Shown here piece after piece: positions 36,804 through 45,688 of a DNA stretch of 64,000 nucleotides. The DNA comes from Pseudobutyrivibrio sp. UBA3626. Its GTDB lineage: Bacteria; Bacillota; Clostridia; Lachnospirales; Lachnospiraceae. The stretch lies in NCBI GenBank assembly GCA_002373675.1, contig DFLF01000016.1, positions 215,015-279,014 on the forward strand. Direction: 5' to 3'. The translations under genes were made by a program, and so were the position numbers. Within the stretch, counting starts at the first letter, position 1. Every line of letters starts with the position of its first letter. Below the pieces are notes generated by a model. That model saw only the letters and a program-made list of their open reading frames with translations, made no database searches and was not told the origin of the DNA.

Positions 36804-37958
36804 ATGGAAATGTTAGAAATAATGGCGCCCTGTCATTTTGGGCTAGAAGCTGTTGTTAAGAGAGAAATATATGATCTTGGATACGAGATATCTAATGTAG
36901 AAGATGGAAGGGTAACCTTCTTAGGAGACTTTGAAGCTATAGCAATGGCCAATATTCATATTAGGTGTGCTGAGAGAATTCTTCTTAAGGTTGGAGAATT
37001 TAAAGCAAGAAGCTTTCAGGAATTGTTTGAGGGTATAGAGAATATACCCTGGGAAAAGTATATACCGAGTAACGGCAAATTCTGGGTCACAAAGGCAACG
37101 TCTGTTAAGAGCGAACTGTTTTCCCTTCCTGATATTCAGTCGATTTCGAAGAAAGCTATGGTAAAAAGGCTTTCTAATGTTTACAACATAGATTGGTTTG
37201 AAGAGCTGGGAAGTGAGTATCCTATACGTATTTTCATAATGAAAGATAAGGTAACAGTGGGAATAGACACCTCAGGTGTGCCTTTGCATAAGAGGGGATA
37301 TAGGCGTCTTAGTAGCAAAGCACCTTTATCTGAAACCATAGCCGCGGCTCTTATTAAGCTTACACCTTGGAAAGCTGATAGGATTCTAGTTGATCCTTTC
37401 TGTGGAAGCGGGACTATTCTTATTGAGGCAGCGATGATGGCGGCTAATATTGCGCCAGGGCTTGATAGGACATTTACAGCAGAAAAATGGGACAATATCT
37501 ATAGAGATGATACGTGGAAAGAAGTAAGAAGAGAAGCCCGGGAGCTAATAGACACAAGTGTAGAAACAGATCTGCAAGGGTTCGATATAGATTCTGATAT
37601 GGTTAGAATTGCGAAAGAAAATGCTAAAATGGCAGGCGTTGCAGAAATGATACATTTTCAGAAGAGAGATGTGTCAGAACTTTCACATAGTAAGCCTTAT
37701 GGCTTTATTATAACTAATCCGCCTTATGGAGAGAGGCTGTCGGACAAAGAAGAACTGCCGGCTATATATTCTTCCCTTGGAAATGTGTATTCTTCCTTAA
37801 AAGACTGGTCTTTATATGTAATTACAAGCTACGAAGAAACTAATAGATATATTGGACGTAAAGCTGATAAGAACAGGAAGATATACAATGGTATGATTAA
37901 GACTTATTATTATCAATATATGGGGGCAAAACCGCCTAAACCAAAGAGAAATAAATAA
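36804..37958 (+). CDS. THUMP-domain class I RNA methyltransferase (RlmL/YpsC family)
   Basis: A 384-residue N2-guanine methyltransferase of the RlmL/YcbY N-terminal class that modifies 23S rRNA (by family). A THUMP domain spans about 45-155. The catalytic domain has LVDPFCGSGTILIEAAM (SAM motif I, near 195) and the NPPY catalytic motif in IITNPPYGERL (near 310). No second RlmK domain is fused. The exact target base is not determinable. It has its own promoter and lies 28 bases before the protease gene. Confidence 0.9.
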   Translation: MEMLEIMAPCHFGLEAVVKREIYDLGYEISNVEDGRVTFLGDFEAIAMANIHIRCAERILLKVGEFKARSFQELFEGIENIPWEKYIPSNGKFWVTKATSVKSELFSLPDIQSISKKAMVKRLSNVYNIDWFEELGSEYPIRIFIMKDKVTVGIDTSGVPLHKRGYRRLSSKAPLSETIAAALIKLTPWKADRILVDPFCGSGTILIEAAMMAANIAPGLDRTFTAEKWDNIYRDDTWKEVRREARELIDTSVETDLQGFDIDSDMVRIAKENAKMAGVAEMIHFQKRDVSELSHSKPYGFIITNPPYGERLSDKEELPAIYSSLGNVYSSLKDWSLYVITSYEETNRYIGRKADKNRKIYNGMIKTYYYQYMGAKPPKPKRNK

Positions 37959-37986
37959 TGACAACACGCAAAAAAGGAATAAATAA

Positions 37987-39639
37987 ATGAAAGAAGCAAA
38001 GCCATATATTATATGCGGAGCGGTAGTTTTACTGCTTCTTTGCTTAAAACTTAATACCTGGAGTGCCTCTTTTGGAAGTATTGAGGAGTTTCGTGGCGCT
38101 ACTTTGCAAGAGGATATATTCTATCCCTTGATGGCAAAAAGCATTAATAAAGATAAGCGCCTTGCAATCAAGGTGGATGGAGCAGCTATTCCCAATCAAT
38201 TTGACGAGATTCACATTGGAAAGGACAAGAAGGTTCTTTTGTCATTGGATTTTCTAAGAGACAGGCTTAATCTATGTGCATTTTATAAGGATGATGATAA
38301 TGCAATTCTTCTTTATAATGGTAAAGAGAGCAAAGTTGATCTTATTACCGAAGATAATATAGATTATGTTCGAGCTGATAAAGTGTGCGAGATTACCGGA
38401 TTTACATGTGATGTGAATATGGACACATATGAAGTTAGTATCAACTCTAACTCTAATAGAAGTGTACTTCCCTCTAAGTTTGATTTGAGGGATTATAACA
38501 GGGTTGCTCCTGCTATGAATCAGGGAAATGCTACTACTTGCTGGGCTTTTGCGAGTATCCTTGCCCTTGAGAGTGGTGTTATGCCTAGAACGGCAGATTA
38601 TGATGTTGATGCCATGATTGAGTTTAATGGTGAAGTATCCGGTGATAATGCCGGAGGAGCATTTACCAATGCTCTTGCATATCTCTTGTCTTGGAGTGGA
38701 CCTGTTAATTCAAGTTCAAGTGCAGTTAAACTGTCTGGAAATGATGTTGATGAGGTTAAGCATGTACAGGAGACGAAATTCTATACGCATAAGGACATTA
38801 ATGATATTAAGCAGGCGGTATATAGATACGGTGGTGTTTCGACGTCAATATACGCAAATGTGTCTACAACTAATTTGAATAAATCAAGTTATTACAACGC
38901 TTCAACTAATTCGTATTGTTACGATGGCAATAATGAACCTAATCATGAGATTACCATTATTGGATTTGATGATAATTACCCGGCAAGCAATTTCGGCGTA
39001 TATGTTCCTGGTGATGGAGCTTTTATATGTCAGAATAGTTGGGGTAAAGATTTTGGCAACTCTGGCGTGTTCTACGTGTCATATTATGATACTAATGTGG
39101 GGTCCCAGGCCGTCTCTTATTCGCGTATAATGGCGCCCAGCTATTATGATAACATTTATCAAAGTGATTTATGCGGTTGGAAAGGACAATTAGGCTATGG
39201 ACAAAGCAATGCCATGGCTGCAAATGTATATACTGCCAGACAGGGCGAGATGCTTAGAGCAGTCGGCCTTTATGCAATAGATAAAAATGCATCTGTTACT
39301 GTATATCTTGTAAGAAATTACGATGGAACAAGTAGTCTTAAGGAACGGGAGCAGGTTGCTGCAAGAACATTTAACGAGGCAGGATTCTATACAATTGAAC
39401 TTGACCATCCCATAGAGCTTCAATCTGGAGAGAAGTTCGCTATTGTTATTGATATTAAAGTGCCAGGCTCTGTAAGACCTGTTGCAATGGAATATAAGGT
39501 TTCGGATAGCGACATTAACGTAAATGTAAAGGATGGCGAAGGATATATAAGTAAAGACGGAATGAACTGGGAGTCCGTAGAAGAGAAGGCAAATGGAAAT
39601 CTGTGCCTTAAAGCCTATACTACTGATGTGGAGGAATAA
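37987..39639 (+). CDS. Secreted papain-like (C1) cysteine protease with stalk and lectin-like domains
   Basis: A 550-residue exported protein. An N-terminal hydrophobic helix (8-25) acts as signal or anchor. Residues 50-150 resemble the copper-amine-oxidase-N stalk domain. The C1 peptidase domain begins LPSKFDLRDY with the catalytic CWAFAS (near 185), His in PNHEITIIGFDD (near 320) and Asn in QNSWGKDFGNSG. A C-terminal beta domain (about 395-550) resembles the lectin-like domain of clostridial C1 proteases. It is probably attached to or acting at the cell wall. It is followed closely by an amidase gene. Confidence 0.9.
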   Translation: MKEAKPYIICGAVVLLLLCLKLNTWSASFGSIEEFRGATLQEDIFYPLMAKSINKDKRLAIKVDGAAIPNQFDEIHIGKDKKVLLSLDFLRDRLNLCAFYKDDDNAILLYNGKESKVDLITEDNIDYVRADKVCEITGFTCDVNMDTYEVSINSNSNRSVLPSKFDLRDYNRVAPAMNQGNATTCWAFASILALESGVMPRTADYDVDAMIEFNGEVSGDNAGGAFTNALAYLLSWSGPVNSSSSAVKLSGNDVDEVKHVQETKFYTHKDINDIKQAVYRYGGVSTSIYANVSTTNLNKSSYYNASTNSYCYDGNNEPNHEITIIGFDDNYPASNFGVYVPGDGAFICQNSWGKDFGNSGVFYVSYYDTNVGSQAVSYSRIMAPSYYDNIYQSDLCGWKGQLGYGQSNAMAANVYTARQGEMLRAVGLYAIDKNASVTVYLVRNYDGTSSLKEREQVAARTFNEAGFYTIELDHPIELQSGEKFAIVIDIKVPGSVRPVAMEYKVSDSDINVNVKDGEGYISKDGMNWESVEEKANGNLCLKAYTTDVEE

Positions 39640-39640
39640 T

Positions 39641-40705
39641 ATGGAGAAAAAGGTTATGCGAATATCCTCTGTAATCCTAGGGATGGTAATGGTGCTTTGT
39701 GTAGGGCTGTTTCTTGGAGTGTCAGATATTCATTATAAATCTGAAGTCTTTGCGAAAGAAGTAGAGGAATCTCGAGAATATAAACAGTCTCTTAAGGATA
39801 GGATGAGAGATGAGATTGAAAATGCGAAAGAATTAGCCAGTTTTGCTGATAAAGGTCAGATTAGGATTGCACTTCCAAAAGATATTACTGAGTCCGACAT
39901 AAAATTAAAAGAGGATATAACTAATCGCGAATATCAGGTGGTTATACCAAATGTAAATGATGAATATTTCGACAGTAATCCGATAATGGGTTCTGTAAGT
40001 GTAATAGACGATTTCTCGGTATATGAAGACTTCGGCAAGGGATATTTCGATATAAAGCTAAATGGAATATATGAATGTAAGCATACAACAGATGGTGAGT
40101 ATCTTTATCTGGATTTTGAAGACCCGCACAAAATATATGATAATGTCGTTGTAATTGATGCTGGTCATGGTGGCAAAGATGTTGGCGCAATTCAAGGGAA
40201 ATATAATGAGAAAGATATTGATCTTGATATTGTCCTTAAGCTTAAGGCTTTGCTTGATAATGATACTTCGATTAAAGCTTATTATACAAGGCTTACAGAT
40301 GTTAATCCGTCACTCGAAGAGAGGGTAAAACTTTCTAATGATGTGGGGGCAGATGTATTCCTAAGCGTCCATAATAACTCCCTTTCTGGATTTGGAAGTG
40401 CCACAACTTCAGGAACACAGGTGTTATATTATGTAAGCGACAATACAGGCAATTCTAAGGTGTTTGCAGATATTTGTCTGGATAAATTATGCTCTTATCT
40501 TGGAAGTGATAATAGAGGTCTGGTTAATGGTGATGACATCTATATTATTCATAATTCCAAGTCGCCAGTGGCATTAGTTGAGATAGGCTTTTTGTCTAAT
40601 CAGTCAGATCTCATAAAGCTAACTAACGAAGACTATCAGAAAGAATGTGCTAAAGCGCTTTATGATTCAATTAAAGAAATGATAAGTAAGACTTACAAGG
40701 AGTAG
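39641..40705 (+). CDS. N-acetylmuramoyl-L-alanine amidase (Amidase_3)
   Basis: A 354-residue exported peptidoglycan hydrolase that cuts the bond between muramic acid and the stem peptide. The N-terminal signal sequence is near residues 8-28. The amidase domain (about 165-350) has IDAGHGGKDVGA (zinc His), the Glu in NEKDIDLDI, SVHNNS (zinc His) and VEIGFLSNQ (catalytic Glu). The region between is a beta-rich AMIN-like part. The ATG follows GTGGAGG; the frame continuing upstream to 39593 is a shadow within the protease gene. Confidence 0.93.
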   Translation: MEKKVMRISSVILGMVMVLCVGLFLGVSDIHYKSEVFAKEVEESREYKQSLKDRMRDEIENAKELASFADKGQIRIALPKDITESDIKLKEDITNREYQVVIPNVNDEYFDSNPIMGSVSVIDDFSVYEDFGKGYFDIKLNGIYECKHTTDGEYLYLDFEDPHKIYDNVVVIDAGHGGKDVGAIQGKYNEKDIDLDIVLKLKALLDNDTSIKAYYTRLTDVNPSLEERVKLSNDVGADVFLSVHNNSLSGFGSATTSGTQVLYYVSDNTGNSKVFADICLDKLCSYLGSDNRGLVNGDDIYIIHNSKSPVALVEIGFLSNQSDLIKLTNEDYQKECAKALYDSIKEMISKTYKE

Positions 40706-40708
40706 AAA

Positions 40709-41314
40709 ATGAGAATAATATTTGCAACAGGGAACGAAAACAAAATGAAGGAAATTAGAGAGATTCTAGGAGATCTAGGATTTGAAATTGTCTCTATGAA
40801 GGAAGCGGGAATCTCTGTCGATATTGTTGAAGATGGCGAGTCATTTGAAGAAAATGCAATGATTAAAGCTGAGGCTGTAGCAAAGCTTTGTAATGATATA
40901 GTTCTTGCTGACGATTCTGGATTGGAAGTAGACTATCTTGATAAGGCTCCGGGTATATATTCGGCGCGTTTTATGGGAGAAGATACTTCCTACGATATTA
41001 AGAATCAAGCCATAATAGATAAGCTGGATGGGGTACCAAAGGAGAAGAGAACAGCAAGATTTGTGTGTGCAATAGCTGCAGTTCTTCCATCTGGCAAGAA
41101 GATTTCAACCAGAGGAACGATAGAAGGCATGATTGGATATGAGATAAAAGGTGAAAATGGCTTCGGATACGATCCAATATTCTATGTAGAAGAATTTGGT
41201 TGCACAACGGCTGAGATTAGTCCTCAGGAGAAGAATCGAGTGAGTCATAGAGGGAACGCACTTCGAGCTATGAGAAAGGAACTTTTGGCAATATATGAGA
41301 ATTCTTGTGATTAG
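40709..41314 (+). CDS. rdgB: Non-canonical purine NTP pyrophosphatase (RdgB/HAM1)
   Basis: A 201-residue house-cleaning enzyme that hydrolyses ITP, dITP and XTP to monophosphates, keeping deaminated purines out of nucleic acids. Signatures are IIFATGNENKMKEIREIL, VLADDSGLEVDYL, APGIYSARFMG and GENGFGYDPIFYVEE. Length is standard. It starts 3 bases after the amidase stop and overlaps the next gene by 20 bases, an order common in Firmicutes (rdgB-yfcE). Confidence 0.96.
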   Translation: MRIIFATGNENKMKEIREILGDLGFEIVSMKEAGISVDIVEDGESFEENAMIKAEAVAKLCNDIVLADDSGLEVDYLDKAPGIYSARFMGEDTSYDIKNQAIIDKLDGVPKEKRTARFVCAIAAVLPSGKKISTRGTIEGMIGYEIKGENGFGYDPIFYVEEFGCTTAEISPQEKNRVSHRGNALRAMRKELLAIYENSCD

Positions 41315-41792
41315 TGATACCCATGGGCAAGACAGAGATATTGACAAATTAATAAGAGTTGTTAAACCGGATAGAATATATCATCTGGGAGATTCTGAGA
41401 ATGAGTGCAGATATCTTACTAATGTGGCTACATGTCCTGTTGAAATGGTGCGCGGTAATTGTGATTGGTATTCTGAACTTCCGGATAAAGTGGTATTAGA
41501 AGTTGGACGACATGTTCTTCTTCTTACGCACGGTCATAAATTCTCATGTAAGATGAGCTACGATGGACTTGTAAAAGAAGCCAGAAGGGTCGGTGCAGAT
41601 TTTATTTTGTATGGTCATACCCATCAACCGGAGATAGAAGAGTGGATGGGATGTGTTATAATAAATCCAGGAAGCCTCGCGTATCCAAGGCAGTCTGATA
41701 GAAGAGGAACATACGTTGTGTTGAATGTGAATGAAGCAGGAGATATAGAAGCAGCCATTAGATATATTGATATGTTACCTAATAGTATATAA
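41295..41792 (+). CDS. YfcE/MJ0936-family metallophosphoesterase
   Basis: A 165-residue calcineurin-like phosphodiesterase. Metal ligands are seen in ISDTHG, HLGDSENE, VRGNCDW, LTHGHK and YGHTHQP. The family cleaves cyclic or simple phosphodiesters; the natural substrate is uncertain. The start lies within rdgB (20-base overlap, other frame). It is the last gene before the tRNA promoter. Confidence 0.92.
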   Translation: MRILVISDTHGQDRDIDKLIRVVKPDRIYHLGDSENECRYLTNVATCPVEMVRGNCDWYSELPDKVVLEVGRHVLLLTHGHKFSCKMSYDGLVKEARRVGADFILYGHTHQPEIEEWMGCVIINPGSLAYPRQSDRRGTYVVLNVNEAGDIEAAIRYIDMLPNSI

Positions 41793-41817
41793 AATCTGAG
41801 AAAAGTTAAAAAAATTG

Positions 41818-41846
41818 TTGACAACACATAGTGATTTTTATATAAT
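41818..41846 (+). promoter_or_regulatory. Consensus promoter of the tRNA cluster
   Basis: Perfect TTGACA (41818-41823), 17-base spacer and TATAAT (41841-41846), 29 bases before the first tRNA. Confidence 0.92.
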
Positions 41847-41875
41847 AAATTTTGCGTGTGAACAAGCGCCGAAAT

Positions 41876-41950
41876 CGGGGTGTGGCTCAGTTTGGCTAGA
41901 GCACCTGGTTTGGGACCAGGGGGTCGCAGGTTCGAATCCTGTCACCCCGA
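41876..41950 (+). tRNA. tRNA-Pro (anticodon TGG)
   Basis: Acceptor arms CGGGGTG/CACCCCG, anticodon stem CCTGG/CCAGG with loop TTTGGGA, T-arm with TTCGAAT. CCA is not encoded. Confidence 0.97.
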
Positions 41951-41998
41951 GTGGATTGACAATTTATTAGATAACAACCCTTAGTGGTTGTAATGTAT

Positions 41999-42069
41999 GC
42001 GGGTGTAGTTCAATGGTAGAACACCAGCCTTCCAAGCTGGATACGTGGGTTCGATTCCCATCACCCGCT
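41999..42069 (+). tRNA. tRNA-Gly (anticodon TCC)
   Basis: Acceptor arms GCGGGTG/CACCCGC, anticodon stem CCAGC/GCTGG with loop CTTCCAA, T-loop TTCGATT. Confidence 0.97.
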
Positions 42070-42093
42070 TAATTACATCATAGATGTAATTGT

Positions 42094-42167
<74 letters not shown>

Positions 42168-42171
42168 CTGT

Positions 42172-42243
42172 TGGGCTATCGCCAAGCGGTAAGGCACTGG
42201 ATTTTGATTCCAGCATTCGCAGGTTCGAATCCTGCTAGCCCAG
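42172..42243 (+). tRNA. tRNA-Gln (anticodon TTG)
   Basis: Acceptor arms TGGGCTA/TAGCCCA, anticodon stem CTGGA/TCCAG with loop TTTTGAT, T-loop TTCGAAT. Confidence 0.97.
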
Positions 42244-42273
42244 GTGATGGTTGAACGAGGAGAGAGGTTCCAA

Positions 42274-42418
42274 CATTTTGCTTTGCAAAATGCAAGGAGA
42301 CTCGCACATTATAATTCGACTTCGTCGAATGGGTGCTCGTCGTGCAGTCACTCGCTATGCGAGTAACAGCATATGGTGGACGTGGCGCAGTATGTCTCGA
42401 TGCGAAGCATCGAAGACA
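42274..42418 (+). repeat. Four perfect mini-hairpins between tRNA-Gln and tRNA-His
   Basis: The tRNA-Gln to tRNA-His gap is about 208 bases and holds CATTTTGC/GCAAAATG (loop TTT, 42274-42292), ATTCGAC/GTCGAAT (loop TTC, 42314-42330), ACTCGC/GCGAGT (loop TAT, 42350-42364) and TCGATGC/GCATCGA (loop GAA, 42397-42413, extended by TGTC/GACA to 42393-42418 with one bulge). All loops are three bases and all inner stems are perfect. No gene is visible in this gap. Confidence 0.8.
42372..42391 (+). pseudogene. 5' fragment of tRNA-His
   Basis: Twenty bases here are identical to 42448-42467, which is the 5' end of the complete tRNA-His plus four bases of its leader. The copy stops within the D-arm and runs straight into a mini-hairpin (42393-42418). 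It looks like a partial duplication of the tRNA gene. Confidence 0.85.
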
Positions 42419-42451
42419 GCCACATTCAGAAAGCAGAAGTTAATTTGTATG

Positions 42452-42525
<74 letters not shown>

Positions 42526-42556
42526 CTTAAATAGATAGAATTGCAAAGTGGACACA

Positions 42557-42569
42557 CCGGCTTCGCCGG
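42557..42569 (+). repeat. Mini-hairpin between tRNA-His and tRNA-Lys
   Basis: CCGGC and GCCGG arms with loop TTC: the fifth such hairpin in the cluster. Confidence 0.65.
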
Positions 42570-42582
42570 AATGCTGTCACAA

Positions 42583-42655
42583 GGGACACTAGCTCAGTTG
42601 GTAGAGCACTTGACTTTTAATCAAGTTGTCGGGGGTTCGATTCCCCCGTGTCTCA
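42583..42655 (+). tRNA. tRNA-Lys (anticodon TTT)
   Basis: Acceptor arms GGGACAC/GTGTCTC (one wobble), anticodon stem CTTGA/TCAAG with loop CTTTTAA, T-loop TTCGATT. Confidence 0.97.
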
Positions 42656-42669
42656 CTTTTTGAAAATGG

Positions 42670-42703
42670 CGTAAATGCGTGCTTGACGTGTTTGCGTTTT
42701 TTT
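42670..42703 (+). terminator. Intrinsic terminator of the tRNA cluster
   Basis: CGTAAATGCGT (42670-42680) pairs with ACGTGTTTGCG (42686-42696) over 11 pairs, several G-T, followed by seven T. Confidence 0.85.
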
Positions 42704-42725
42704 ATTACAAAAACCATATTTCTTA

Positions 42726-42755
42726 TTGTAATATCCCTGTGTTTTTAGGTAAAAT
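42726..42755 (+). promoter_or_regulatory. Promoter of flavodoxin-like reductase
   Basis: TTGTAA (42726-42731) and TAAAAT (42750-42755) with an 18-base spacer, 37 bases before the ATG. Sequence match only. Confidence 0.4.
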
Positions 42756-42792
42756 ACTGTTAAGCTGAATTTATTAATAAGGAGGGGTTGTA

Positions 42793-43413
42793 ATGAATGT
42801 ACTTATACTAAATGGAAGTCCAAGGCTTGATGGTAACACATCAGTTGCGGTAAATGAAATTGTTAAGGTCTTAAATGAAGAAGGAATAGATACAGAAGTA
42901 ATTGCCATTGGCAATAAAGCAATACGCGGGTGTATTTCATGTGGCAGTTGTGCCAAGACCGGTAAATGTGTATTTGACGATGAAGTTAATGAGATTGCGG
43001 CAAAGTTTGAAAAGGCAGACGGTCTTGTTTTAGCAAGTCCGGTTTATTATGCTTCCGCTAATGCAACTCTTATTGCATGTCTTGACAGGCTTTTCTACAG
43101 TTCAAGCTTTGATAAGAGTATGAAAGTTGGAGGCGCTGTAGCAGTAGCAAGAAGGGGAGGCTGTTCTGCAACATTTGACGAACTTAATAAATATTTTACA
43201 ATTAGTAATATGCCGGTTGTATCAAGTCAGTACTGGAATAGCGTACATGGTGCGGCCAAAGGACAGGCTAATAAAGACCTGGAAGGCTTACAGACAATGA
43301 GAACTCTTGCAAGAAATATGGCTTTTCTAATTAAGAGTATAGCGCTTGGCAAAGAGAAATATGGTCTGCCGGATAAAGAAGAGCATGCGTGGACTAATTT
43401 TATTATGGATTAA
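42793..43413 (+). CDS. Flavodoxin-like NAD(P)H-dependent FMN reductase
   Basis: A 206-residue flavoprotein of the iron-sulfur-flavoprotein/FMN-reductase group. The FMN-binding loop is LNGSPRLDGNTS at the N terminus, followed by ASPVYYASANATL (near 95). A cysteine cluster GCISCGSCAKTGKC (near 45) resembles the compact motif of iron-sulfur flavoproteins, so a cluster or redox-active cysteines are possible. The electron partner is unknown. AAGGAGGGG precedes the ATG. It is 15 bases before the SPFH gene. Confidence 0.88.
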   Translation: MNVLILNGSPRLDGNTSVAVNEIVKVLNEEGIDTEVIAIGNKAIRGCISCGSCAKTGKCVFDDEVNEIAAKFEKADGLVLASPVYYASANATLIACLDRLFYSSSFDKSMKVGGAVAVARRGGCSATFDELNKYFTISNMPVVSSQYWNSVHGAAKGQANKDLEGLQTMRTLARNMAFLIKSIALGKEKYGLPDKEEHAWTNFIMD

Positions 43414-43428
43414 GAGGAGGAAGATGTT

Positions 43429-44490
43429 ATGTTGATTGTACTGGGTATTATTGTAGTAATAGTTCTTGTTTTGATTTGTATGTCGCTTAGGATTGTGCCT
43501 CAGACTCAGATTAGTATTGTTGAGAGGCTGGGTAAGTTTCATGCAGAGTGGGGAGCGGGTGTACATCTTAAAGCACCCCTTATAGATGCTGTTGTTAATA
43601 GGGTGTCACTTAAGGAGCAGGTGCTTGACTTTCCGCCACAAGGTGTAATTACTAAGGATAACGTTGCTATGCATATTGACTCGGTTGTATATATGAAAGT
43701 TACTGATGCAAAGCTATTTACATATGGTGTTGAGAATCCACTTGCAGGTGTTGAGAACCTTTGTGCCACAACACTTAGAAACATTATCGGAACAATGGAC
43801 TTAGACACAACACTTTCCGGTAGAGATCAGATAAATTCTCAGCTTGAGGCTGAACTTGATGCGGCAACAGATAAATGGGGTATCAAGATTAACAGAGTTG
43901 AAGTCAAGACCATTCAGCCACCTCAAGACATCTTAGATGTAATGAGTAAGCAGATGAGAGCAGAGCGTGAAAGAAGACAGACTGTACTTGAAGCAGAGGC
44001 ACATAAGGAAGGTGCAGTAAAAAGAGCAGAAGGTGATAAGGCGGCCAAAGTACTTGCTGCTGAAGCTGAAAGAGATGCACAGATTGCTCTTGCAGAAGGT
44101 AAAGCCAGGTCAATAGAGCTTGTATATGAAGCAGAGGCTCAAGGTTTAGAACGACTTAATCAGGCACAGCCTTCTAATCAGATTCTCCGCATGAAGAGTA
44201 TAGAGGCTATGAAGGATATTGCTAATGGTAATTCTACCAAGGTATTTATTCCAAGCTCTATTATGGATTCTGTAGGGGACAATATTGGCAATATGTCTAT
44301 TATGGCTGAAGCATTTGACTTGAAGAATCAGCAGGAGATTAACAGAAAGCCTAAGAAGGTTAATCTGGATGTGACGGCTCCTCATGTTAAGCCTACTAAT
44401 TCCGAAGTGTCAAAGGAAGTTTCTAAGAAGCAGGTATTACAAAAAGAAGAAATAAAAGAGAATTTTGATAATATGGATTTTAAATATTAA
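43429..44490 (+). CDS. SPFH/band-7 membrane protein (stomatin/QmcA-like)
   Basis: A 353-residue protein with one N-terminal membrane helix (2-20), a band-7 domain (about 22-190; VPQTQISIVERLGKF, VSLKEQVLDFPPQGVITKDNV, TTLSGRDQIN) and a long coiled-coil rich in Ala/Glu (about 185-240). Such proteins form rings in membrane microdomains and often regulate FtsH-like proteases. No NfeD partner is adjacent. The C-terminal 60 residues are polar and variable. Confidence 0.92.
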   Translation: MLIVLGIIVVIVLVLICMSLRIVPQTQISIVERLGKFHAEWGAGVHLKAPLIDAVVNRVSLKEQVLDFPPQGVITKDNVAMHIDSVVYMKVTDAKLFTYGVENPLAGVENLCATTLRNIIGTMDLDTTLSGRDQINSQLEAELDAATDKWGIKINRVEVKTIQPPQDILDVMSKQMRAERERRQTVLEAEAHKEGAVKRAEGDKAAKVLAAEAERDAQIALAEGKARSIELVYEAEAQGLERLNQAQPSNQILRMKSIEAMKDIANGNSTKVFIPSSIMDSVGDNIGNMSIMAEAFDLKNQQEINRKPKKVNLDVTAPHVKPTNSEVSKEVSKKQVLQKEEIKENFDNMDFKY

Positions 44491-44516
44491 AAAAAGCCGA
44501 TTTGGTGGTTATAGAT

Positions 44517-45443
44517 ATGAAGAATTGTAATAGGATTTTAAAGAAGTATAATTTGGTTATATGTATTATACTGCTTACAGTGACTACACTAACAGGTTGT
44601 GGTAGCTTTTTTGGTTCAAATAAGGATATAACCAAGAGTTATCCTTTTGCGATTGAGTCTGTTCCAGAATACTCAGGACAGCCATATATAGAGATTAATG
44701 GTAATGAACCCTATTTTGCAGAAGAAGATAAGAAGACGACGAAGCCATTTGAATTATATAGTGACCTGGATGCTTTGGGAAGGTGCGGTGTTGCATATGC
44801 CGATATATGCACGGATACAATGCCAAGTGAACCAAGAGGGGATATCGGTCAGATACGTCCCTCAGGGTGGCATACCGTTAATTATCATGATTTGATAGAA
44901 GATAATTATCTGTATAACAGGTGTCACTTGATAGCACATCAGCTTGCAGGGGAAAATGCTAATGAGAAAAATCTTATTACCGGTACAAGGTATCTTAATG
45001 TAGAAGGTATGATTCCCTTCGAGAATAAAGTGGGAGATTATGTAAGAGAAACCAGAAATCATGTTCTATATAGGGTTACACCTATGTTTGAAGGCAAAAA
45101 TCTTGTGGCATCCGGAGTGCTTATGGAAGCGTATTCTGTAGAGGATGGTGGCAAGGGGATTAAGTATTGTGTCTTTTGCTATAATGTTCAACCGGGAATT
45201 GATATAGACTATTCTACCGGTGAAAGCAAGGTGTCAAGTAATGCAGTAAATTTGACAAATCCCGATAACAGTAATGAAAATGAATCGTACGACTACGTAA
45301 TTAATAAGAATTCCAAGAAATTTCATCGGCCGGATTGTGACTCCGTGTCTGATATTAAGGATAAGAACAAGGGGTATTTCAGCGGAAGCAGAGAAGAATT
45401 GATAAGTAAAGGGTACGAACCCTGTGGTGGTTGCAAGCCGTAA
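44517..45443 (+). CDS. Lipoprotein DNA/RNA non-specific endonuclease with C-terminal zinc motif
   Basis: A 308-residue exported nuclease. The signal peptide ends in LTGCG, a lipobox, so it is likely tethered outside the cell. The nuclease domain (about 60-235) has the betabetaalpha-metal motif as NRCHLIAHQL (His catalytic; the usual DRGH is NRCH) and the metal Asn region NEKNLITGTRYLN. The C-terminal 50 residues have FHRPDCDSV and GYEPCGGCKP, an Ada-like zinc-binding arrangement common on secreted nucleases. It may serve DNA scavenging or uptake. ATG 44517 follows GGTGGT. Confidence 0.88.
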   Translation: MKNCNRILKKYNLVICIILLTVTTLTGCGSFFGSNKDITKSYPFAIESVPEYSGQPYIEINGNEPYFAEEDKKTTKPFELYSDLDALGRCGVAYADICTDTMPSEPRGDIGQIRPSGWHTVNYHDLIEDNYLYNRCHLIAHQLAGENANEKNLITGTRYLNVEGMIPFENKVGDYVRETRNHVLYRVTPMFEGKNLVASGVLMEAYSVEDGGKGIKYCVFCYNVQPGIDIDYSTGESKVSSNAVNLTNPDNSNENESYDYVINKNSKKFHRPDCDSVSDIKDKNKGYFSGSREELISKGYEPCGGCKP

Positions 45444-45560
45444 GCTATATTCAGAGGAGATAACTGCAGTCGACACAGGAAAGTTATCATATCGTTGGAG
45501 ACGGGTACTCCTTATGCAATAAGAATGAGACATCCGCCCTGATTAAACCAAGCTGTACCT

Positions 45561-45628
45561 CGGTAGATTATTTTACCGAAAATGATCTGTCAGACACCGG
45601 TGTGTATCTAAGAAACTGGTGTCTGACA
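45561..45628 (+). other. Two dyads in the gap after the nuclease gene
   Basis: CGGTA/TACCG (45561-45578) and a longer inverted repeat TGTCAGACACC/GGTGTCTGACA (45588-45598 and 45618-45628), 14 bp with one mismatch when extended. No T-run follows on either strand. It lies between two convergent genes and may act as a bidirectional transcription barrier. Confidence 0.45.
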
Positions 45629-45688
45629 CAATCAGCAAATGTAACACTTCATAGTAATTAGAGGGTCTTCTCTAATGATGGCAGCATA

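Noticed and set aside
45588..45628. Intrinsic terminator for the nuclease gene
   Set aside because: Strong dyad but no T-run on either strand; kept only as an unexplained inverted repeat.
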